Shown: positions 5,915 to 10,183 of the stretch, piece by piece | Layout of the letters: the number at the start of each line of letters is the position of its first letter | Numbering within the stretch: position 1 is the stretch's first letter | Notes under the pieces: generated by a model | The model's database searches: none | Told to the model about the DNA's origin: nothing | Seen by the model: only the letters and a program-made list of their open reading frames with translations | Origin: Oligoflexia bacterium | GTDB taxonomy: Bacteria > Bdellovibrionota > UBA1018 | Direction of reading: 5' to 3' | Assembly: GCA_903858195.1 (NCBI GenBank) | Contig: CAIOHW010000225.1 | Span: forward strand, 1 to 10,183 | Length of the DNA stretch: 10,183 nt | Position numbers and translations under genes: made by a program

Positions 5915-7735
5915 ATGGGGTCCGTCCCACTACGCAGGGCAAGCTCCCTGGCCGACTCGTTTGCGAGGCTCGATGGCAGCCATCGCTTCAAGCAGGCCAA
6001 TCCCGGAGCCTATGTTGAGTACTCGGCGCGCAGGCGCCCGGGCGGGCGTGTGTTTTATTTCAACTTCAATCTGGCGCGCGAGATGGGACTCATTCCCGAT
6101 TCGCATCGCAATGCCCTGACTGATGAGCTCTGTGAAGCGATCCTCGAGACTTTCAGCCTGGTGATCATCAACGAGTGGGATCTCGAAAATGGAATCCGGT
6201 TTCGGCATCGGGACATCAAGCCCGGCAAATACATGGCCACGCGTTACCTGCAGCTGCAGCATCCATCCAGGGTCGGCAAGACTTCGGGCGACGGGCGTGG
6301 CATCTGGAACGGGGAGATCACCCATCGCGGAACCACCTGGGATGTCATGAGTTCGGGCACCGGAGCCACGTGCCTGAGCCCTGCCACGGCGATCGAGGGG
6401 CGGTACTTCAAGTCGGGCGATCCGAAAGTCTGCTACGGAAACGGCTATAACTCGATTGACGACGGGCTCTCGGCGGCACTCATGAGCGAGATCTTTCATC
6501 TGGAGGGGATATCGACCGAGCGTACGCTCGCGCTGATCGTCTTTCCGGGTGGGTCTTCGATCAATGTAAGGGCGGGGAGAAACCTGCTTCGCCCCTCACA
6601 CCTTTTTGGACATCTCAAGCAGGGCAATCTCGAAGGTCTCAAGAACGCCATGTTCTACTGCATGGAGCGCGAGCGGATGAACGGAGATCTCGAGATCGCA
6701 CGCGACTGGGATCGACGCCCTGTGGGACAGTTTCACGATTCGATCAGGTCGTTCTGCAGCCGTGTGGCCGGCGACTTTGCACGATCGGCAGCCCGCTATG
6801 AATCGGACTATGTGTTTTGCTGGATGGACTGGGACGGTGACAACATCCTGGTTGATGGCGGGATCATCGACTACGGTTCGATCCGGCGCTTCGGTGGCTA
6901 CCACGCCGGATACCGATATGACGATGGGGATCGCTATTCCACCCGGCTGGGCGAGCAGAGGGGCCGGGCGCGCTACATCGTGCAGACATTTGCACAGATC
7001 CAGGATTTCATCCTCTCGGGTCGAAAGCGACCGATCGCCGATTTTCAGCAGCACGCACTCGTAAAGCTCTTCGATCACTGCTTCGAGGCCGAATCCAAGA
7101 AAAGGCTGCTCTGGAAGGCAGGGCTTTCCCAGCAACAGATCGAGCGTTGGATGTCGGCACCGGGCCACCGGGCCCGGCCGCTCACGCGCTTTCTTCGTGC
7201 CTACCAGCGGCTCGAGAGGCTTCAGTGCGGGCGAGGCACGCGCCGCGTGCCGGATGGGGAAACCACGGATGCAGTGTTCGTGATGTCCCGGTTCCTGCGC
7301 GAATACCCGGCTCTCTGGGAGAAATCCGGGGCACGCCTGGGGGCATCCCACCTTGCCGAGCTCTGCCGTTCTAAATTTGCGAGTCGCCGGGACCTCGCGG
7401 TCGACTCGGCTCCGGCTGTCTGCTGGGATTCCCTCGAAGAGGCGTACCAGGCCATGGCCCTCGAGACGGCCTCGGTTGCAGGAGCTCCCGTGCAGAAGCT
7501 GGTGCGTGAGTGGCGCATGCGGGCCTCAGCCCGTCTGCCTGATCCTCCGGTGACAGGGGATGGAATCCTTGGGGTGATGGAGGTGTTGCTCAAGCTTCCG
7601 CGCTCGGAGGCCCAGGCCGAGATCGAGCGTTTACTCTCGCGTTTCGGGTCTGCCAGGGGTCCGAAACGGCCCGAACCGTCGCCCGTGGTGGAAAAAGCCA
7701 TTCGGCAACTCGTTGAGTACCGGGAGGGCATCTGA
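5915..7735 (+). CDS. Divergent SelO/YdiU-like protein (pseudokinase-fold, putative AMP-transferase)
   Basis: A 606-residue protein, longer than E. coli SelO/YdiU (478). SelO has a kinase fold with flipped ATP and transfers AMP to Ser/Thr/Tyr of proteins. Residue-by-eye matches, in SelO order: S-F-A-R-L near the N-terminus (15-19), NLAREMGL, GDGRGIWNGE (125-134, SelO GDGRGILLGE), M-S-E-I-F-H-x-E-G-I-S-T (190-201, SelO ASEAMHYLGIPT), R-P-S-H-L-F-G-H (226-233), the active-site D-N pair D309-N310, IDYG with D319 exactly nine residues later as in SelO, and DDGDRYS (SelO SDHQGRYS). Missing: the beta3 lysine (the W-D-V-M-S-S-G-T-G stretch at 142-150 has none) and the alphaC Glu (Ala187). About 15-20 residues are inserted between these two sites, and the C-terminal ~200 residues have only weak resemblance. 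Start: ATG 5915 places SFARL near the N-terminus as in SelO; ATG 5843 is an alternative. No Shine-Dalgarno. First of a three-gene operon. Activity unproven. Confidence 0.8.
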   Translation: MGSVPLRRASSLADSFARLDGSHRFKQANPGAYVEYSARRRPGGRVFYFNFNLAREMGLIPDSHRNALTDELCEAILETFSLVIINEWDLENGIRFRHRDIKPGKYMATRYLQLQHPSRVGKTSGDGRGIWNGEITHRGTTWDVMSSGTGATCLSPATAIEGRYFKSGDPKVCYGNGYNSIDDGLSAALMSEIFHLEGISTERTLALIVFPGGSSINVRAGRNLLRPSHLFGHLKQGNLEGLKNAMFYCMERERMNGDLEIARDWDRRPVGQFHDSIRSFCSRVAGDFARSAARYESDYVFCWMDWDGDNILVDGGIIDYGSIRRFGGYHAGYRYDDGDRYSTRLGEQRGRARYIVQTFAQIQDFILSGRKRPIADFQQHALVKLFDHCFEAESKKRLLWKAGLSQQQIERWMSAPGHRARPLTRFLRAYQRLERLQCGRGTRRVPDGETTDAVFVMSRFLREYPALWEKSGARLGASHLAELCRSKFASRRDLAVDSAPAVCWDSLEEAYQAMALETASVAGAPVQKLVREWRMRASARLPDPPVTGDGILGVMEVLLKLPRSEAQAEIERLLSRFGSARGPKRPEPSPVVEKAIRQLVEYREGI

Positions 7736-8706
7736 TGAGTCGCTCGGGTCGTGCACTCATTGCCACGCTGATGGTGCTTGCAGGGTGTCTTGCGGGAGCT
7801 GGCGAGGCCGAGGCGGGCTCGCTCAAGGCCGTGGTGAGTGCGGCTGAAGCACCCTTCTTTGAGCAGCCTGATGATGGCTCACGGGTCAAGATGGTGCTTA
7901 AGGCAGGCGAGCCGATTGCCCTCAATGAGGCGACTCGGAAGGGTTTCTACTACGGCAGAACCCGCGCCGGGGAGCTGGGCTGGGTTCGCATGCTGGATGT
8001 CAGGATCATTGGGAGGTTTGACCCGAGCCAGGCCGCTGGGGCTCCTGCGCAGCAGGCCGCAGTCCAAGCGGGAGATCGAGATCCCTCCAAGAAGAAGCGA
8101 CCCTGGCGACTGATCGGGGGCTATGGAATGAACGGCTTTGCACACTCCGACATCGTGGCCCAGTCCGAACCGGGCATCCTCGAGTCGGGTGGCGGCACGG
8201 TTGGCCTCGAGATCGATTACTGGCTTCGGCCCGAGTGGGCATTCGGGCTCAAGGTCAATTATCTGTTCCAAAATCTGGCGCTGATTCTTCTCGACCCGCT
8301 CGGAACGAGTGAGGTGAACGGGACCTTTCAGACCAGTGCCTTTGAAAGCGTGGTCGGGGCCCGCTACCGTTTTCCGCTCTCCGAGATGGTGCGCCTGGAG
8401 CTCGGTCTTTTTGGCGGGATGGGCTTTCTTGCCAAAGTCAGGGCCGAGGAAGAGACCGGCGGATTTACAGAAGTCAGGGGCACGGGATACGTGCTCCACG
8501 TGGACGCAGGAATCGAGATCGAACTCTCCAGGAGGCACTCGCTCTTCGGACAGATGGGTTATCACGCATTCAAGGGCTCGCAGATCATTCCTACTTTTGG
8601 TCAGACCAATTTCAGCGAGGACAGTGCACTCTTCACCGATCCGGCTGCCATCGATCTGACAGGACTTGCCGTCATGCTGGGTGTGGCGATCCGTTTACCG
8701 TGGTAA
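7735..8706 (+). CDS. Exported SH3-domain plus outer-membrane beta-barrel-like protein
   Basis: A 323-residue protein with an N-terminal export signal: Arg3/Arg6, a hydrophobic stretch to residue 17, and either a lipobox L-A-G-C (Cys18) or a signal peptidase I site after AEA (about residue 27). Residues about 29-92 look like a bacterial SH3 domain (strand KAVVSAAEAPFFEQPD, KMVLKAGEPI, FYYGRT, LGWVRMLDV). A linker rich in Ala/Gln and a Lys cluster (about 100-122) leads to a predicted beta-barrel (about 123-323) with alternating aromatic and Gly strands (GYGMNGFAH, EIDYWLRPEWAFGLKVNYLF, VGARYRF, LELGLFGGMGF, FGQMGYHAF). The last strand, VMLGVAIRLPW, ends with an aromatic C-terminal residue as in many barrels. 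The ATG overlaps the preceding stop (TGATG) and has GGGAGGG six bases upstream, so it is coupled to the SelO-like gene. Specific function not recognised. Confidence 0.8.
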   Translation: MSRSGRALIATLMVLAGCLAGAGEAEAGSLKAVVSAAEAPFFEQPDDGSRVKMVLKAGEPIALNEATRKGFYYGRTRAGELGWVRMLDVRIIGRFDPSQAAGAPAQQAAVQAGDRDPSKKKRPWRLIGGYGMNGFAHSDIVAQSEPGILESGGGTVGLEIDYWLRPEWAFGLKVNYLFQNLALILLDPLGTSEVNGTFQTSAFESVVGARYRFPLSEMVRLELGLFGGMGFLAKVRAEEETGGFTEVRGTGYVLHVDAGIEIELSRRHSLFGQMGYHAFKGSQIIPTFGQTNFSEDSALFTDPAAIDLTGLAVMLGVAIRLPW

Positions 8707-8716
8707 GGGTGGACGC

Positions 8717-9937
8717 GTGAGTACTGCGCGTTCGGCCTTCGAAATTCGCGATTTTCGCCGACTCGTTTCGGCTCGCCTCCTCTTCTCAGTTGCAGTGCAG
8801 ATGCAGGCAGTGATCATGGGATGGGAGATCTACTCCATCCACAAGGACCCGCTTTATCTCGGGCTCATTGGGCTGGTCGAAGCCATTCCTTCGATCGGCC
8901 TGGCCCTGTTTGCGGGCTATCTCGTCGATCGCAGTAATCCTGTTCGCGTGTACCAGTGGGTACTGGTCGTGAGCCTGTGCTCGGCGCTCATGCTCGTGGG
9001 TTCGACCTACGGAGGCTTTGGCTCCGAGTCGCGCTCGCTCATCATTTACGCAGCCGCGTTTGTGACTGGGCTTGCCCGGGGATTTGCGTCGCCTGCTGTC
9101 TACTCGATCACGCCGCAGGTGGTTCCTCGAGAGGCGCTGGCCATCTCAAGCGCGTGGCTCACTTCCGCCTTCCATGTGGCAGCCATGGCAGGCCCAGCAG
9201 TGGGGGGCCTATTGTATGGCTGGACCGGATCGCGCGGTGCATTCTGGCTGCAGGCTGTGCTGCTCTTTGTATCGCTTGGAGTTTTTTCGACCATCCGGCT
9301 CAAACCCAAGGTGGTGCGCCGGGCGCGCGGCGAACCATTCATGGAGAACCTGCTCCTGGGAATGAAGTTCGTTTTTCGACATGAGCTCCTGCTTTCGGCG
9401 CTGGCCCTCGATATGTTTGCCGTGCTCTTCGGGGGTGCAACAGCATTGCTGCCGATCTTTGCTGGCGAAATCCTCGCGGTGGGCCCGCAAGGCCTGGGCC
9501 TGCTTCGTGCTGCGCCCGCAGTGGGGGCGCTTTTCATGAGCGTCCTGCTCATCAGGAGGCCCATTCGCCACGACGCGGGCCGAATTCTGCTCGCCTGTGT
9601 GGCAGGTTTCGGCTTTTGCATCATCGGGTTTGGGCTATCGCGCATGTTCTGGCTTTCAGGCCTGATGCTCCTTGCCAGCGGAGCGCTTGACTGCGTGAGC
9701 ATGGTCATTCGGGCGACGATCGTGACCCTGAATAGCCCCGAAGAGATGCGGGGGCGCATCGCCTCGGTCAATTCGATCTTCATTGGGTCATCCAATGAAC
9801 TCGGTGCGCTTGAGTCGGGTCTGGCAGCAAGACTCATGGGTACTGTGCCTTCGGTCGTCTTTGGGGGGCTGATGACCCTGCTCGTGGTGGGGGCTACTGC
9901 ACGCTGGTCGCCCAAGCTCAGGCGGCTCAGGCTCTAG
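8717..9937 (+). CDS. MFS transporter, EntS-like exporter family
   Basis: A 406-residue, about 12-helix inner-membrane major facilitator of the MFS_3 / EntS-like type. N-terminal features are MQAVIMGWEIYSIHKDPLYLG followed by A-G-Y-L-V-D-R, corresponding to the family's loop 2-3 motif (normally D-R with extra basic residues). The C-terminal signature S-P-E-E-M-R-G-R-I-A-S-V-N-S-I-F-I-G-S-S (about residues 342-361) followed by N-E-L-G-x-x-E-S-G is very close to that of EntS-like exporters. Family members export siderophores and other small molecules by proton antiport, but the substrate cannot be read from sequence. I chose GTG 8717, which comes 10 bases after the beta-barrel gene's stop, has an AAGGGTGG ribosome binding site, and starts at the family's usual N-terminus; the longer ATG at 8666 would overlap the upstream gene. 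Third gene of the SelO-like operon. Convergent with the next gene, only nine bases apart. Confidence 0.93.
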   Translation: MSTARSAFEIRDFRRLVSARLLFSVAVQMQAVIMGWEIYSIHKDPLYLGLIGLVEAIPSIGLALFAGYLVDRSNPVRVYQWVLVVSLCSALMLVGSTYGGFGSESRSLIIYAAAFVTGLARGFASPAVYSITPQVVPREALAISSAWLTSAFHVAAMAGPAVGGLLYGWTGSRGAFWLQAVLLFVSLGVFSTIRLKPKVVRRARGEPFMENLLLGMKFVFRHELLLSALALDMFAVLFGGATALLPIFAGEILAVGPQGLGLLRAAPAVGALFMSVLLIRRPIRHDAGRILLACVAGFGFCIIGFGLSRMFWLSGLMLLASGALDCVSMVIRATIVTLNSPEEMRGRIASVNSIFIGSSNELGALESGLAARLMGTVPSVVFGGLMTLLVVGATARWSPKLRRLRL

Positions 9938-9946
9938 ACCCGGAGA

Positions 9947-10183
9947 TTAGTTAAAAATCTTGAAGACGGGCCCGCCCGCACTGCCATCCATCTCGGGTAG
10001 CAGCTTGATCTTTTTGGAGCTAAACGTGTCATCGTAGCGGAAGGTGATCGTTCCCTTGGGGCCCGTGATGATCTCGGTGATGATCACGCCCTCAAAAGCG
10101 CCGCCTTCATAGAGGATGTTCACCTCGGCCGCGTTCCAAACCATTCTTGAGTAGCTGACCGGAGAGCTTGCGCTGACCTGGAC
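9947..10183 (-). CDS. Partial hypothetical protein, C-terminal end only
   Basis: On the minus strand an open frame runs from the window edge at 10183 to TAA at 9947-9949, giving 78 visible residues of a gene that starts outside the window. An internal ATG at 10144 would make a 65-residue protein, but codons for VQVSASSPVSYSR are open upstream, so the true start is probably further out. The visible part is beta-rich with alternating hydrophobic residues (VNILYEGGAFEGVIITEIITGP, then a strand TITFRYDDTF, a Lys-rich SSKKIKLLP, and GGPVFKIFN at the end). It resembles the last strands of an extracellular or periplasmic beta-domain, but I do not recognise a family. No function is assigned. Confidence 0.6.
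   Translation of the reverse strand, partial: VQVSASSPVSYSRMVWNAAEVNILYEGGAFEGVIITEIITGPKGTITFRYDDTFSSKKIKLLPEMDGSAGGPVFKIFN

Noticed and set aside
8666..8716. Start of the MFS gene at ATG 8666
   Set aside because: It would add 17 residues inside the upstream gene; GTG 8717 has a ribosome binding site and matches the family N-terminus.

Overview
The window is a dense, GC-rich bacterial chromosome segment (roughly 60% G+C by eye) with almost no intergenic space. A lipobox protein, an SH3 plus beta-barrel outer-membrane-type protein and a KirBac channel point to a Gram-negative. The mix would fit a deltaproteobacterial or Bdellovibrionota-like lineage, but that placement is a guess from gene content. 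No insertion sequence, CRISPR array, tRNA or rRNA is visible.

Layout: (1) 77-2603, minus strand, a translationally coupled operon mazG - coaE - ybeY - lipoprotein with 4-bp ATGA overlaps (3-bp gap at coaE/ybeY). (2) 2682-5131, plus strand, divergent from it: prfB (RF2) with a classical +1 programmed frameshift, an 11-bp overlapping four-helix membrane protein, then a KirBac-type inward-rectifier K+ channel starting immediately after the previous stop. (3) 5128-5844, minus strand: a peptidase E-like (S51) serine hydrolase whose stop codon overlaps the channel's stop codon tail to tail. (4) 5915-9937, plus strand: a divergent SelO/YdiU-like pseudokinase, an SH3-plus-beta-barrel exported protein, and an MFS exporter of the EntS-like type, all coupled. 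(5) 9947-10183, minus strand: the C-terminal end of an unknown gene that runs off the window.

The first two blocks are mostly housekeeping: nucleotide-pool cleaning, CoA synthesis, rRNA maturation and translation termination, with an envelope lipoprotein and a potassium channel attached. The third and fourth blocks are accessory. The most interesting item is the SelO-like protein. It keeps the GDGRG loop, the D-N pair and the metal-binding D of the IDYG motif at the SelO spacing, but by eye it has lost the beta3 lysine and the alphaC glutamate that anchor ATP in SelO. It also carries insertions and is much longer than bacterial SelO. It sits in an operon with an envelope beta-barrel protein and an exporter, which may be a previously undescribed combination.
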